Assembly (NCBI GenBank): GCA_905234275.1
Contig: CAJOHD010000008.1
Coordinates: 1 to 64,000 of the forward strand
Direction: 5' to 3'
Source of the DNA: an uncultured Bacteroidales bacterium
Lineage (GTDB): Bacteria > Bacteroidota > Bacteroidia > Bacteroidales > F082
Length of the DNA stretch: 64,000 nt
In this document: positions 17,456-26,935 of the stretch, piece by piece
Layout of the letters: each line of letters opens with the position of its first letter
How positions within the stretch are numbered: the first letter of the stretch is position 1
The notes under the pieces: model-generated
What the model was told of the DNA's origin: nothing
Databases searched by the model: none
What the model saw: the letters and a program-made list of their open reading frames with translations, nothing else
Position numbers and translations under genes: made by a program

Positions 17456-20400
17456 ATGAGCGAGACATTCAAATCACAAGCGTTAGAGGCTAATTTAGCC
17501 CAGACACGATATAAAGATATCTTTATTCCAGAAGAGCATAAAGCGTTTATTGCGCTGAGCGCCAATTATTTCGGAATAAATAAACGGGCGTCTGAGTGCA
17601 TCACCGAGTACCATCATCCGCTGTCGAACCACACTTTCGTGACAGAGGAACTGCGAAAGATTCTGATGGACGATTTCTGGTTCTACACCCGCGACGATGT
17701 GCCGGCTGATACTTTGAAACTGCCTCTCGAGATGATGCGAAGCCTTCTGAAACCTGAGGTGGCACTGAAACTTCGACTGAATATTGTTGTCACCTTGATG
17801 GAGTTTGCCAATCAGGTGATTACAAAATCGCCGAAGCACTCAATGCTTATTGATTTGGTTTTCAATATATTAGAAGATAAATTTGAGACAAATAAAGACT
17901 GTTACATCCTTGCCACCAAGCATGCTGAACGCTATCTTGACTGTGTGGCGAAAGATGAGCATTTCAACGCTTCGGCATGCCATATCTTGCATTTGATGTT
18001 GCAGGAAAATTACAGTTATTGGCAATCGACTTCCGATGTCGAAAAATGGGTGTCTGACAACGCCACCATACTTTCCGAAGAAGAGAAAAGGGTGATAATA
18101 GATGAAGTTGGCGAGCCTTATTTCAATAAGCTAAATACTGATTTGAAAGCAGCTCAGACTTGGGATGCTTTGGCTGAAATGCCTCATTTTGAGCAGGTTG
18201 CAAAACATTTCACTGAGTCGGAGCAGCTGTTTCCGCGATTTGTCACAAAGTTCCATTATGTGTTTTTCCTGTTGCATCTTCCTGGCATGGAGAGTCAACG
18301 CGAGCGCCTGATTTGGAACATGGACCGCATGATGCGCGACGCCATCGACGAGATGCCGCAGAATGAGTTGATTCCGTTCATCGACACGATTTTTAGTCTC
18401 GCCAAGGAACTGCGCAAGAACTACAGCTCAGCAGTGCTTGATTTCCAGCTCACTTTGGGCAAGAAAATCATCGATGTCGATACCACGGAGATGAAGGAAA
18501 TCGTCAACCATTTTGAGAAGAGTCTGATAGAGTTCGGCTTCATCACTCCTGGCAACGTCTTTGTCAATGAGGATTGGCAATTGTCAGTAAATAAAGACCA
18601 TATCAAGAATATTCGTGTGTGGCTTGAGCTCATCGAATACTCCAAAACGCCGCTGGAGAAACTGCTTTCATCGCTTATTGTCAACCTGAAACTCGGTGGC
18701 ATTTTCTTGAGCGACACCGACCTTTTCCAACGCGAAATCACGAAGATTCTTAACTCTAATATCTCACCATATTATAAAAAGGTGAAGCAACTCTCGCGCA
18801 TTTTCCCTGTGTATTTCAATGAGATAGGAGCGGAGGGTGAGATTCGTAACGTCACCACGAATATGGATGAAATCGGTCTCCGTCAAGACAAACTTGTGCA
18901 TTTCTTGAGGAAACAGGTTCATACCGAAAGCAACAACACGTTAATTGATCTGACTTTTGACGTTTTTAAGTTCTGGAGCGACGGTATTTTAGATGATTTG
19001 AAGCCGATTTTGCCGAATAACGTGTTCGAGGCGATTGATATGCAAAGCGAGTATTTCGTTCATATTCATAACCTTGTGCAGACGATGTGTGAGATATCGA
19101 GCCTCAATCCGGCAGATGTGCTGATGCTATCACGCGACGACTATGAAAGTCTTATCAAAAAAGCTGCTGACCGCATCAACCTTGAGGGGGAAATCTACGA
19201 CCGCGAACATCTGAGATTGATGGATATCCGCGATCTGTATGCTTATCTGAGGGAAAAATACAGCTTCGAGTCGGTCAATATTTTCGCGTATTTGCGTAAC
19301 TTCCCGTTTATTCCTGATAAAGAAATAGACGATTTCGAAAAGGTTTATAAAGAGAAGAATTTCGGCAAGTCGCTGAGTATGATTTATGTTTTCATGAGCA
19401 AGCTGAAGGAGATAATTTTCAATCCGGAGCAGAGTGAAGGCTGGGAAAACATATATCACAAGCGCCATATCGCCATCGGTATACCGTCGATGTACGGCAC
19501 TTATCGCGAGAACAAATTCGAGGCTATGGGCTTGACATTCAGGCTCGAACGTGTGGCGACACAGCTTATGGAGAAGGTGGTTCAGGGCATCAACCTCGAG
19601 TATATTTCAGAACGCACGCTGAACCAGATTTATATCATTTTACGTTATTTCCGCGACGGTCTGGCACTTGACGGCATCACCAACCAGAGTTTCAACTCGA
19701 AACTCGACATGTTGAGGTATTCTTTGACCTCGCGAAGCTTCTCGTTTGGCCAGTATATCAACATTTTCCAATTCATTGCGGAGGATGTTAGGCGTATCAT
19801 TATCAAATACTTCCTGAAGTCTTACGAATATCCGCTGAAGGTTGTCATTCCGCAGCTTTTCGACCCTGAAAACAAGCTTAACGAGCGAGAGATGGCAGCT
19901 TTGATAAGTAAGAAATCCGAGGAATTTCACCGTGATATGCTTTCAGATGCGTTCCTGATGCAGCCTCTCGACAATTTCATCGGTAGAATCTTGACTTCGT
20001 TACGGACGATGGAGGCTCAGCTCGATTCAAGGCTCATCAACGATATCATGACGTACAACTCTGATATGCTGATAAGTCCGTTCTGGAAGCCTACGCCGAA
20101 GATGGACAACCAGGTGTTTATCGGCAACAAGGCTAATAATCTGAAGACATTGTATTTAAAGGGACTTCCGGTGCCTCCGGGCTTTGTCATTACCACCGAG
20201 GCATTCCGTAGAAACGAGACCATCAACACCATTCCTGAGTTGAGAACTGAGATTCACGGTATGCTCAAACGTCACATGGAAGAGCTGGAGCGCATCTCTG
20301 GAAGGAAGTTTAATAATCCTGAAATGCCGCTACTCGTCTCGGTGCGATCGGGTACCGCCATTTCGATGCCTGGTGCGATGGATACTTTCCTGAATGTCGG

Positions 20401-21598
20401 TTTGAATGATGAATTAGTTGAGAAAATAGCTGAAGATCCTTCAAAAGCTTGGGCTATCTGGGATTCCTACCGTCGTTTCCTGCAGAGCTGGGGCATGGCG
20501 AAAGGCATCCATCGTGACTTCTTTGATGAAGAAATCAACAGTTTTAAATCAAAATATAAAGTCAAGCAGAAAGTTGATTTCGACGCGGCTCAGATGCGCG
20601 AGATGGCGTATTCATATAAGCAAATTCTTGAAAATCATGGGGTTGTGCTTGAACAGGATCCGTTTAAACAGATTGTCGATTGCGTGAATATGGTGTTCGA
20701 CTCGTGGAACTCCGAGCGTGCACTGGCATATCGTAGGCATCTTGGTATCTCCGAGAACTGGGGAACGGCGGTCATTGTGCAACAGATGATTTACGGTAAT
20801 ATCAGTGAGGTGTCGGGTACTGGCGTGGTGTTCACTCAGAACCCGCATCGTGAGCGACCGGGCGTGCATCTGTACGGCGACTTCACCATGCGTAGCCAGG
20901 GAGAAGATATCGTGGGCGGTCTTGTGAAGCCGTTGCCGATAGGCGAGACGCAGCGTATTGCCGCGAACCTTGAGGGACCTTCAATGCAGACTGCACTTCC
21001 TGAGATTTACAAGAAGATTTATTCCATTGCCACAATGTTGACCGAAGACCTCGGATACGCGCCACAGGAGATGGAGTTTACGTTTGAATCAGACAAGCCT
21101 GAGGACTTCCATATTTTGCAGATTCGTGACCAAGATTTGAAGCTTGAAGATACTGTCAACGCCTTTGTGCAGTCGCCGACAGAGATGAATCAGATTGGTC
21201 GTGGCATGGGCATCGGCGGCGGTGCGATGAATGGTCTTGTGGCGTTTAACGAAGATGATATCAAGACTTTACGCAAAGAATATCCTGATGAGAACTTCAT
21301 CCTTGTCCGTCCTGACACCGTTCCTGACGACATCGGCTTGATCTTCGACACCGACGGCTTACTCACGGCTCGTGGTGGTGCCACTTCGCATGCGGCAGTT
21401 ACCGCTGTACGTCTCGGAAAGGTATGCGTGGTATCGTGTGTCGAGCTTATGGTCAACGACGAGAAACATTGCGCCGAGCTGAATGGCAATAATCTCAAAA
21501 TGGGCGATAAGATTGCTATCGACGGAAATCTTGGACTCGTTTACCTCGGTCATTATCCTACAGAAAAGATGACCATGGGGAAAGGATATAATTATTAA
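17456..21598 (+). CDS. PEP/pyruvate-binding (PPDK-like) dikinase domain protein with large N-terminal region
   Basis: The protein has 1380 residues. Residues about 880-1250 are a PPDK_N-type ATP-grasp domain (FIGNKANNLKTLYLKGLPVPPGFVIT; SVRSGTAISMPGAMDTFLN; GTGVVFTQNPH; EMEFTFE). Residues 1260-1380 are the swivelling phosphohistidine domain (GGATSHAAV, H1312). The PEP/pyruvate TIM barrel that ends true PPDK or PEP synthase is absent. Residues 1-880 are helical and of unknown fold. The protein can thus be expected to autophosphorylate from ATP and pass phosphate to an acceptor recognised by the N-terminal part, as in glucan water dikinase or rifampin phosphotransferase, though in a different domain order. 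The acceptor is unknown. Confidence 0.78.
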   Translation: MSETFKSQALEANLAQTRYKDIFIPEEHKAFIALSANYFGINKRASECITEYHHPLSNHTFVTEELRKILMDDFWFYTRDDVPADTLKLPLEMMRSLLKPEVALKLRLNIVVTLMEFANQVITKSPKHSMLIDLVFNILEDKFETNKDCYILATKHAERYLDCVAKDEHFNASACHILHLMLQENYSYWQSTSDVEKWVSDNATILSEEEKRVIIDEVGEPYFNKLNTDLKAAQTWDALAEMPHFEQVAKHFTESEQLFPRFVTKFHYVFFLLHLPGMESQRERLIWNMDRMMRDAIDEMPQNELIPFIDTIFSLAKELRKNYSSAVLDFQLTLGKKIIDVDTTEMKEIVNHFEKSLIEFGFITPGNVFVNEDWQLSVNKDHIKNIRVWLELIEYSKTPLEKLLSSLIVNLKLGGIFLSDTDLFQREITKILNSNISPYYKKVKQLSRIFPVYFNEIGAEGEIRNVTTNMDEIGLRQDKLVHFLRKQVHTESNNTLIDLTFDVFKFWSDGILDDLKPILPNNVFEAIDMQSEYFVHIHNLVQTMCEISSLNPADVLMLSRDDYESLIKKAADRINLEGEIYDREHLRLMDIRDLYAYLREKYSFESVNIFAYLRNFPFIPDKEIDDFEKVYKEKNFGKSLSMIYVFMSKLKEIIFNPEQSEGWENIYHKRHIAIGIPSMYGTYRENKFEAMGLTFRLERVATQLMEKVVQGINLEYISERTLNQIYIILRYFRDGLALDGITNQSFNSKLDMLRYSLTSRSFSFGQYINIFQFIAEDVRRIIIKYFLKSYEYPLKVVIPQLFDPENKLNEREMAALISKKSEEFHRDMLSDAFLMQPLDNFIGRILTSLRTMEAQLDSRLINDIMTYNSDMLISPFWKPTPKMDNQVFIGNKANNLKTLYLKGLPVPPGFVITTEAFRRNETINTIPELRTEIHGMLKRHMEELERISGRKFNNPEMPLLVSVRSGTAISMPGAMDTFLNVGLNDELVEKIAEDPSKAWAIWDSYRRFLQSWGMAKGIHRDFFDEEINSFKSKYKVKQKVDFDAAQMREMAYSYKQILENHGVVLEQDPFKQIVDCVNMVFDSWNSERALAYRRHLGISENWGTAVIVQQMIYGNISEVSGTGVVFTQNPHRERPGVHLYGDFTMRSQGEDIVGGLVKPLPIGETQRIAANLEGPSMQTALPEIYKKIYSIATMLTEDLGYAPQEMEFTFESDKPEDFHILQIRDQDLKLEDTVNAFVQSPTEMNQIGRGMGIGGGAMNGLVAFNEDDIKTLRKEYPDENFILVRPDTVPDDIGLIFDTDGLLTARGGATSHAAVTAVRLGKVCVVSCVELMVNDEKHCAELNGNNLKMGDKIAIDGNLGLVYLGHYPTEKMTMGKGYNY

Positions 21599-21605
21599 AA
21601 ACATA

Positions 21606-21613
21606 TATATTTG
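21606..21613 (+). promoter_or_regulatory. -7 promoter box of the lipoprotein gene at 21643
   Basis: TATATTTG, 29 bases before ATG 21643. Confidence 0.6.
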
Positions 21614-21642
21614 CACTGTCATTAACTTTAAATCTAATAAGT

Positions 21643-22143
21643 ATGAAAAAAGTTTTATTTATTGTAGCAACACTTTTGATAGGAAGTGTGCTGTTAACAG
21701 GATGTAAGAAATCAAACTCCAGCGATGAGTCGGTACAACCTACACCACCTACACCAACACCACCTGTTGAAACAGCGGTAATCAAGTATTATCTTGGGAA
21801 TCAGAAAGATGAAAACGTGATGTCGCCTTGTTTCCGTGCCAATTTGACATACAGGAATGCCGAGGGTGAGATGTTATCGGTTGAAAACGTGTCGTTGCCA
21901 TGGACTTCAGAAGAAATGACCGTGACAAAGCCTTTCGATGCGTTGATGGAAGGTGTTATGTTGTTCAACGAGGAAGAGTTGCCTGATACAGTGTACTACG
22001 GCAGATTGCCATCATTGTATGTTAATGGTACACTATTGGGCATTAGCGGTGGTATTCAATGGAGATCCAAAGAGAATTTCATTAGAATGGTTACAGAACA
22101 TCCAGACAGACTTGAAATAAACTATTCAAGAACAATCTATTAA
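21643..22143 (+). CDS. small lipoprotein
   Basis: The 166-residue protein has a lipoprotein signal: MKKVLFIVATLLIGS ending in the lipobox LLTGC (C21). A linker of Pro/Thr repeats (about 32-42) leads to a domain of about 120 residues with no motif I recognise. It is probably an outer-membrane or surface lipoprotein. It stands alone, with its own promoter and a strong terminator. Confidence 0.75.
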   Translation: MKKVLFIVATLLIGSVLLTGCKKSNSSDESVQPTPPTPTPPVETAVIKYYLGNQKDENVMSPCFRANLTYRNAEGEMLSVENVSLPWTSEEMTVTKPFDALMEGVMLFNEEELPDTVYYGRLPSLYVNGTLLGISGGIQWRSKENFIRMVTEHPDRLEINYSRTIY

Positions 22144-22177
22144 TCTGGCAAAGGAGATCTCGTATATGGTTACAAAA

Positions 22178-22210
22178 AGGGGCGAATATCATTCGCCCCT
22201 TTAATTTTTA
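22178..22210 (+). terminator. rho-independent terminator after the lipoprotein gene
   Basis: Perfect 10-bp stem AGGGGCGAAT / ATTCGCCCCT with loop ATC, followed by TTTAATTTTT. Confidence 0.9.
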
Positions 22211-22232
22211 ACTGTTAACTATCAACTGTCAA

Positions 22233-22778
22233 CTATTTGAAGTAACGATTATAAAGTCCTTCAAATCCTTTGCCGTGGCGGGCTTCGTCTTTTGCCATCT
22301 CGTGGACGGTGTCGTGGATAGCATCGAGGTTGCGTTCCTTTGCCACGCGTGCGATGCGCATCTTTTCCTCGCAGGCACCACATTCGGCAACCATACGTTT
22401 GTAGAGGTTTGTTTTGGTGTCCCAAACCACCTCACCAAGCAATTCAGCGAAACGTGCGCAGTGGTCAGCCTCTTCAAAAGCATAACGTCTGAAAGCCTCA
22501 GCAATCTCTGGATATCCCTCGCGGTCGGCCTGACGGCTCATTGCCAGATACATACCGACCTCAGTGGCCTCTCCCATATACTGGGCATTTAAGTCTTTGA
22601 TCATCTCATCGCCAGTGCCTTTGGCAATACCGACGACATGTTCGGTCACAAAGTTAAGGGCAGCACTCTCATCGAGGACCTTCCATTCAACAACCTGTTT
22701 GCACTGTGGGCATCTTTCAGGAGCTTCTTCTCCTTCATAAACGAAGCCGCAAATTGGACATACGAATTTTTTCTTCAT
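22233..22778 (-). CDS. reverse rubrerythrin (rubredoxin domain first)
   Basis: The protein has 181 residues. A rubredoxin-like FeCys4 site comes first (CPIC at 7-10, CPQC at 23-26). A ferritin-like four-helix diiron domain follows with EEADH and DEARH ligand motifs. This inverted order defines reverse rubrerythrins, which reduce hydrogen peroxide or oxygen in the cytoplasm of anaerobes. It agrees with an anaerobic gut lifestyle. No clear -7 box is visible in the short gap before it, so it may be read from the GH109 transcript or from a weak promoter. Confidence 0.9.
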   Translation of the reverse strand: MKKKFVCPICGFVYEGEEAPERCPQCKQVVEWKVLDESAALNFVTEHVVGIAKGTGDEMIKDLNAQYMGEATEVGMYLAMSRQADREGYPEIAEAFRRYAFEEADHCARFAELLGEVVWDTKTNLYKRMVAECGACEEKMRIARVAKERNLDAIHDTVHEMAKDEARHGKGFEGLYNRYFK

Positions 22779-22802
22779 GATAATTTATTTTTAGTTCAGA
22801 AT

Positions 22803-22880
22803 ATTATTAGTCTTTAGTCTTTAGTTGTTAGTCTTTAGTTATTAGATTTTTCTAACGACTAAGGACTAACGACTAAAAAC
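22803..22880. repeat. TTAGTC-type repeats forming a long stem-loop
   Basis: Direct words of the type TTAGTCTTTAGT occur four times. The segment from 22821 pairs with its inverse at 22852-22876 (about 21 of 25 positions), giving a long hairpin between the GH109 stop and the rubrerythrin start. It may act as a terminator or RNA stabiliser. No gene is present. Confidence 0.6.
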
Positions 22881-22882
22881 TT

Positions 22883-24304
22883 TTATTTCATTGCATGTTT
22901 GTAGCCATTAACCTTGTTCCAGTCACCACGAGTGAAATCAGGCACTTGCACCGGCATGCCGTGGTTGTCGATGGAGGCTCTTGTCAGGTCGCCGATACAT
23001 GACCATTCGGCTGCGTCGTAGACATCTTCATCCAAAGGCAGACCATTCTGCAGGCAGTAAATCAGACGGTAATCCATGATGAAGTCCATGCCACCGTGAC
23101 CGCCGACTTTCTTAGCAAGTTCTTCAACATCTTTTGCGACAGGGTGGAGGTATTCCTTCAAAATCTTGTCGCGTACATCTTTCGGCACGAAGCCGTGAAC
23201 GTTGAGATGCTGACCTTCTTCGAGGAATCCTTCTGGCAGATTTTTCTCCATGAGTGTGAAGCCTTCAATAGGATATTTGTTTGCAAAGCCTTCAGTACCA
23301 GTGAGTTGATAAAGTCTGTTATATGGACGATAAGTGTAAACGTTGTGCTCAATCAAGATGGTCTTGCCTTTGTGGGTTTGAATCATTGTGGTAGTCATGT
23401 CGCCGTTTGCGAAGTCATCAACGCCCATCATCTCTTTGGCGATCTTCTTGCCGTTGTATGAAGGAGTGCTCATCGAGACGAGATAGTCCATCTTGTCGCC
23501 ACGGTGGATGTCAAGCACTTGGCAGACTGGACCGAGTCCGTGTGTGGCGTAGACGTCGCCGCCATATTTCTGGTTAAAGTCGAGGCGCCAGTTGCCTTGA
23601 TATTCATGCCAGTAAGGCTCAAGGTTATGAATATATGCGCCTTCAGCGTGAATCACTTCGCCGAACATGCCGAGTTTTGCCATGTTGAGAGCTGTCATCT
23701 CGAAGAAGTCGTAGGTGCAGTTTTCGAGCATCATGCAGTGCTTGCGGGTCTGCTCCGAAACGTCGACGAGTTTCCAGCAATCCTCAACGGTGGTGGCAGC
23801 TGGCACTTCGACAGCCACGTGTTTACCGTGCTGCATGGCATAGACAGCCATCGGGACGTGCGTCTGCCAGTTGGTGGCGATGTAAACGAGGTCGATGTCA
23901 TCGCGACGGCAGAGCTCTTTATAAGCTGTATCTCCGACATATTCAGCCGCACGAGGCAGTCCTTTTGCTTCGAGTATGTCGCGTTGAACCTTTTCCACGT
24001 TCTCAGGAAGGAGGTCGCACAATGCCACAACCTCAACGCCGTCAATGAATGTCATGCGGTAAACAGCATCCGGACCACGCATTCCGAGACCGATGAAGCC
24101 TACGCGCACCACTGGCATAGGCTCAGCGGCGAACTCAAGCATACTAGTCTGACCCTCAACACGTTGCGGCTCGTCAAAGACTATTACATTATCTTTAATC
24201 TGGTAATTTTTTCCGTTTTTGTTGTCGCATTTGCAGCTGATCATGGCTAAGCAAAGCAACAGAAGCATAGCATAAATAGTAGTAGTTAATCGTTTGTTTT
24301 TCAT
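22883..24304 (-). CDS. GH109-type lipoprotein, NAD-dependent alpha-N-acetylgalactosaminidase
   Basis: The protein has 473 residues with a lipoprotein signal (lipobox AMISC, C24). It is a Gfo/Idh/MocA fold: Rossmann GFIGLGMRG, the catalytic-domain motif EVPAATTVEDCWKLVD, then the GH109 hallmarks CMMLENCTYDFFE and THGLGPVCQVLDIHRGDKM. GH109 enzymes cleave terminal alpha-GalNAc (blood-group A, mucin) with an NAD redox mechanism. The signal places it in the periplasm or on the surface. The gene is divergent from the NahK-like kinase that would phosphorylate released GalNAc. Other GH109-like proteins have other specificities, so the substrate is likely but not certain. Confidence 0.85.
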   Translation of the reverse strand: MKNKRLTTTIYAMLLLLCLAMISCKCDNKNGKNYQIKDNVIVFDEPQRVEGQTSMLEFAAEPMPVVRVGFIGLGMRGPDAVYRMTFIDGVEVVALCDLLPENVEKVQRDILEAKGLPRAAEYVGDTAYKELCRRDDIDLVYIATNWQTHVPMAVYAMQHGKHVAVEVPAATTVEDCWKLVDVSEQTRKHCMMLENCTYDFFEMTALNMAKLGMFGEVIHAEGAYIHNLEPYWHEYQGNWRLDFNQKYGGDVYATHGLGPVCQVLDIHRGDKMDYLVSMSTPSYNGKKIAKEMMGVDDFANGDMTTTMIQTHKGKTILIEHNVYTYRPYNRLYQLTGTEGFANKYPIEGFTLMEKNLPEGFLEEGQHLNVHGFVPKDVRDKILKEYLHPVAKDVEELAKKVGGHGGMDFIMDYRLIYCLQNGLPLDEDVYDAAEWSCIGDLTRASIDNHGMPVQVPDFTRGDWNKVNGYKHAMK

Positions 24305-24384
24305 AATTATGAAATTGAAGTGTAAAATTACAAAATTTTTTCATACAAATGAAATTTATTTCTAATTTTACGAAAAATTTTATC

Positions 24385-25485
24385 ATGGAAAATTTGAAAG
24401 ATATTGTCTTGAGATTTGAAATCACAGGAAAAGTGACCGACGTGAAGCCGATGGGCGAGGGTCTGATCAACGACACTTACAAGGTTTTTGTGGAAGGTTT
24501 TGATAAGCCGAAGTACGTGCTGCAGCGCATCAACAACGCCATTTTCCAGGATGTCGACATGCTCATGGATAATATTAATAAGGTGACCCACCACATCCGA
24601 AATAAAGGGAAAAATACACTTCGTTTTTATCCCACAAAATCAAATAAGTCTTATTATTTGAGTGAGATTTCTCCACTCCCTACGGTCGGTCGAAATGACA
24701 CAAAAATAGATGGCGAAAAGTATTGGCGATTAATGGATTTTGTGCCGGATTCGATTACTTATCAAGCTGTTACGCCTGAATATTCATATATCGCAGGTAA
24801 GTCGTTCGGCGAGTTTGAGTCGCTTTTGGCAGATTTGAATGAGCCTCTCGGCGAGATTATCCCTGATTTCCATAACATAGAATTCCGCTTGAAACAGCTT
24901 CGCGATGCTGTGGCTGAAGATAGGGTAGGACGAGTGAAAGAAGTGCAGTATTATCTAGATGAAATATTCAAACGTGAGGAGAAAATGACCATCGGCGAGC
25001 GTCTTTTCCGTGAAGGCAAGCTCCCGAAACGTGTATGTCATTGCGATACAAAGGTCAACAATATGCTTTTCGATAAAGATGGCAACGTGTTGTGTATCAT
25101 CGACTTGGATACCGTAATGCCGAGTTTTGTCTTCTCAGATTATGGCGATTTTTTAAGAACCGCAGCAAATACAGGTTTGGAAGACGACCCGAATCTCGAC
25201 AATATCGACTTCAACATGGAGATTTTTAAGGTATTCACGAGAGGTTATCTTGAAGGAACTAAAGGTTTCCTCCTACCGATCGAAAAAGAAAACCTTCCAT
25301 ACGCGGCTTTGTTATTCCCATATATGCAAACCGTCAGATTCTTAGCGGATTACATCAACGGTGACACCTATTACAAGATTAAATATCCTGAGCACAACCT
25401 CGTACGCACTAAAGCGCAATGGAGACTTTTTGAAAGAGCAGAAGCAAAAGAAAAAGAAATGATGGTTTTTTTGGATAAAAGATAA
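24385..25485 (+). CDS. N-acetylhexosamine 1-kinase-like phosphotransferase
   Basis: The 366-residue protein has an APH-like kinase fold: GEGLINDTYKV nucleotide loop, YVLQRINNAIFQD, catalytic HCDTKVNN (H219, D221, N226) and metal site DLD (D240, D242). The opening and the QRIN motif resemble bifidobacterial NahK, which makes GalNAc-1-P or GlcNAc-1-P. Residues 94-105 (EISPLPTVGRND) are encoded by a dispersed palindromic element lying in frame (24664-24699). The enzyme apparently tolerates the insert between two N-lobe strands. The start is the ATG at 24385. An earlier ATG at 24349 overlaps the likely divergent regulatory region. Confidence 0.82.
   Translation: MENLKDIVLRFEITGKVTDVKPMGEGLINDTYKVFVEGFDKPKYVLQRINNAIFQDVDMLMDNINKVTHHIRNKGKNTLRFYPTKSNKSYYLSEISPLPTVGRNDTKIDGEKYWRLMDFVPDSITYQAVTPEYSYIAGKSFGEFESLLADLNEPLGEIIPDFHNIEFRLKQLRDAVAEDRVGRVKEVQYYLDEIFKREEKMTIGERLFREGKLPKRVCHCDTKVNNMLFDKDGNVLCIIDLDTVMPSFVFSDYGDFLRTAANTGLEDDPNLDNIDFNMEIFKVFTRGYLEGTKGFLLPIEKENLPYAALLFPYMQTVRFLADYINGDTYYKIKYPEHNLVRTKAQWRLFERAEAKEKEMMVFLDKR
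24664..24699 (+). repeat. palindromic element copy inside the NahK-like gene
   Basis: GAGATTTCTCC...TCGAAATGAC, the same family as the copies at 35474-35510 and 59914-59950. It keeps the reading frame of the kinase. Confidence 0.82.
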
Positions 25486-25553
25486 TAGATAACAGATAAA
25501 AGAGAAATCAATTATCCATTATCTATTATCCGTTATCTGTTCTCTGTTATCTA
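25486..25553. terminator. inverted repeat between convergent nahK-like and MFS genes
   Basis: TAGATAACAGATAAAAGAGAA (25486-25506) pairs with 25533-25553 at 18 of 21 positions, and the right arm includes the MFS stop codon. More copies of the word TTATCTATTA lie between. It is probably a shared terminator built from low-complexity repeats. Confidence 0.6.
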
Positions 25554-26840
25554 TTCCGTAGGAATATCTTTGTTTACGTTTTTATGTCCTATCAAGGCGT
25601 AGTACAAAATGTATGCTGCGCAGAACAGCACCACGATGTAGCTTGTCATGTAGCTGCCGGTCCAGTCGGCGACGAGGCCCTGCAGACCAACCATGATGGC
25701 GAAGCCGAACACCATCGTCATGAAGATACCTGATGCCATTGCGGTGTATTTGCCGAGACCTTCAGTGGCGAGGTTGAAGATGCTGCCCCACATCACTGAA
25801 GTGCAAAGACCGACGAGGATAAATGCGAAGATTCCAATCGGCACTTTCTCCCAGATGACCGTCACGTTAGCCCAGTCGATGCCAGGAACTCTTACCATGA
25901 TGTCTGTCGGAGCGAACATTCCGAACAATACAAGCACTATAGAAGCCACGGAAACCGTTGTCAGCATTGCTTTTGACGACACTTTGCCACCGATGGTGCC
26001 ACCAACAAAACGTCCGATGAGCATCATCAGCCAGTAAACTGCCACGATGAGACCCGCCATGTGACCCATCATGCCGATGCCTGGAGTCGCTGCGTCAGGA
26101 TGTGCTGTGAGATACTGCATGATGTAAGTAGGAGTTCCCACCTCGATGCCGCCATAGAGGAAGATGGCAAGGATGCCGAGTTTGAAGTGACGAAATGAGA
26201 AAGCGCTGTATTTGTCCTTCACCTCCGATTTCACCTCCACTGGCTGTGCCGGCTCCTCGATCTTTGTGAAGAGGATGACGATGAATCCGATGACGAAGAT
26301 GGCGAGAGCTATCATCAAAGCAGGTGTAGCGTCGGAAATCTTAGCTTTTGCTGCCTCTCCGATGAGTGCACCCATGATGATATACACAGCGACAGCCGCT
26401 GCTGAGTTGAACACGCCACCAATCTGGATGAGCTGGTTTCCTTTGTTGCCGCCGCCTCCTAGAAGGTTAAGCATCGGGTTGACGACTGTGTTGAGCATGC
26501 ACATGCAGAAGCCTGCGATGAATGCGCCGATGAGATACACGCCGAAGCCTGCCCAGCCACTGATCCATTGTACCAAAATGCCAATAATACCTACTGCTAA
26601 CGCTATCAGCGATGTCTTTTTATAACCGTATCTCTTGATGAGCATGCCCGAAGGGATACCCATAACGAGATAAGCGATGAAATTGCCGTAATTTCCAATC
26701 TGCGAGAGGAAATTGCTGGCTCCAAACTGATGTTTCACAATAACAGCCATCGGTGAACAGAGGTTCGTCACGAAGGCTATCATCGCGAAGAGGGCTATCA
26801 TCACTATGATCGCACCCCATTGTTTTGCTTTTTCTGCCAT
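25551..26840 (-). CDS. MFS sugar transporter (FucP/GluP-like)
   Basis: The 429-residue inner-membrane protein has 12 predicted spans. Features of the FHS-type major facilitator group are seen: GNYGNFIAYLVMGIPSGMLIKRYGYKK after helix 2, and LNTVVNPMLNLLGGGGNKG in helix 4-5. It follows the nucleotidyltransferase and galactokinase genes on the same strand, so it probably imports the sugar these enzymes process (galactose, GalNAc or a related sugar). Specificity is not readable. The stop codon is part of the inverted repeat that ends nahK. Confidence 0.82.
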   Translation of the reverse strand: MAEKAKQWGAIIVMIALFAMIAFVTNLCSPMAVIVKHQFGASNFLSQIGNYGNFIAYLVMGIPSGMLIKRYGYKKTSLIALAVGIIGILVQWISGWAGFGVYLIGAFIAGFCMCMLNTVVNPMLNLLGGGGNKGNQLIQIGGVFNSAAAVAVYIIMGALIGEAAKAKISDATPALMIALAIFVIGFIVILFTKIEEPAQPVEVKSEVKDKYSAFSFRHFKLGILAIFLYGGIEVGTPTYIMQYLTAHPDAATPGIGMMGHMAGLIVAVYWLMMLIGRFVGGTIGGKVSSKAMLTTVSVASIVLVLFGMFAPTDIMVRVPGIDWANVTVIWEKVPIGIFAFILVGLCTSVMWGSIFNLATEGLGKYTAMASGIFMTMVFGFAIMVGLQGLVADWTGSYMTSYIVVLFCAAYILYYALIGHKNVNKDIPTE

Positions 26841-26862
26841 TATTTTTTATCTTTTAACTTTT

Positions 26863-26935
26863 AGACGGTCGACCGACCGTCTCTACTTTAAACTATTAAA
26901 CTATTAAACTACTCTAAACTCTCAACTCTAAACTT
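26863..26935. repeat. hairpin and TTTAAAC/TCTAAAC repeats
   Basis: AGACGGTCGACCGACCGTCT (26863-26882) forms a stem. It is followed by AAACTATTAAACTATTAAAC and CTAAACTCTCAACTCTAAAC, the reverse of the words at 7149. It separates the nucleotidyltransferase and the MFS gene and may reduce readthrough. Confidence 0.55.

Noticed and set aside
23504..24250. 248-codon frame on the plus strand within the GH109 gene
   Set aside because: Shadow of a well-supported enzyme gene, with no recognisable domain.
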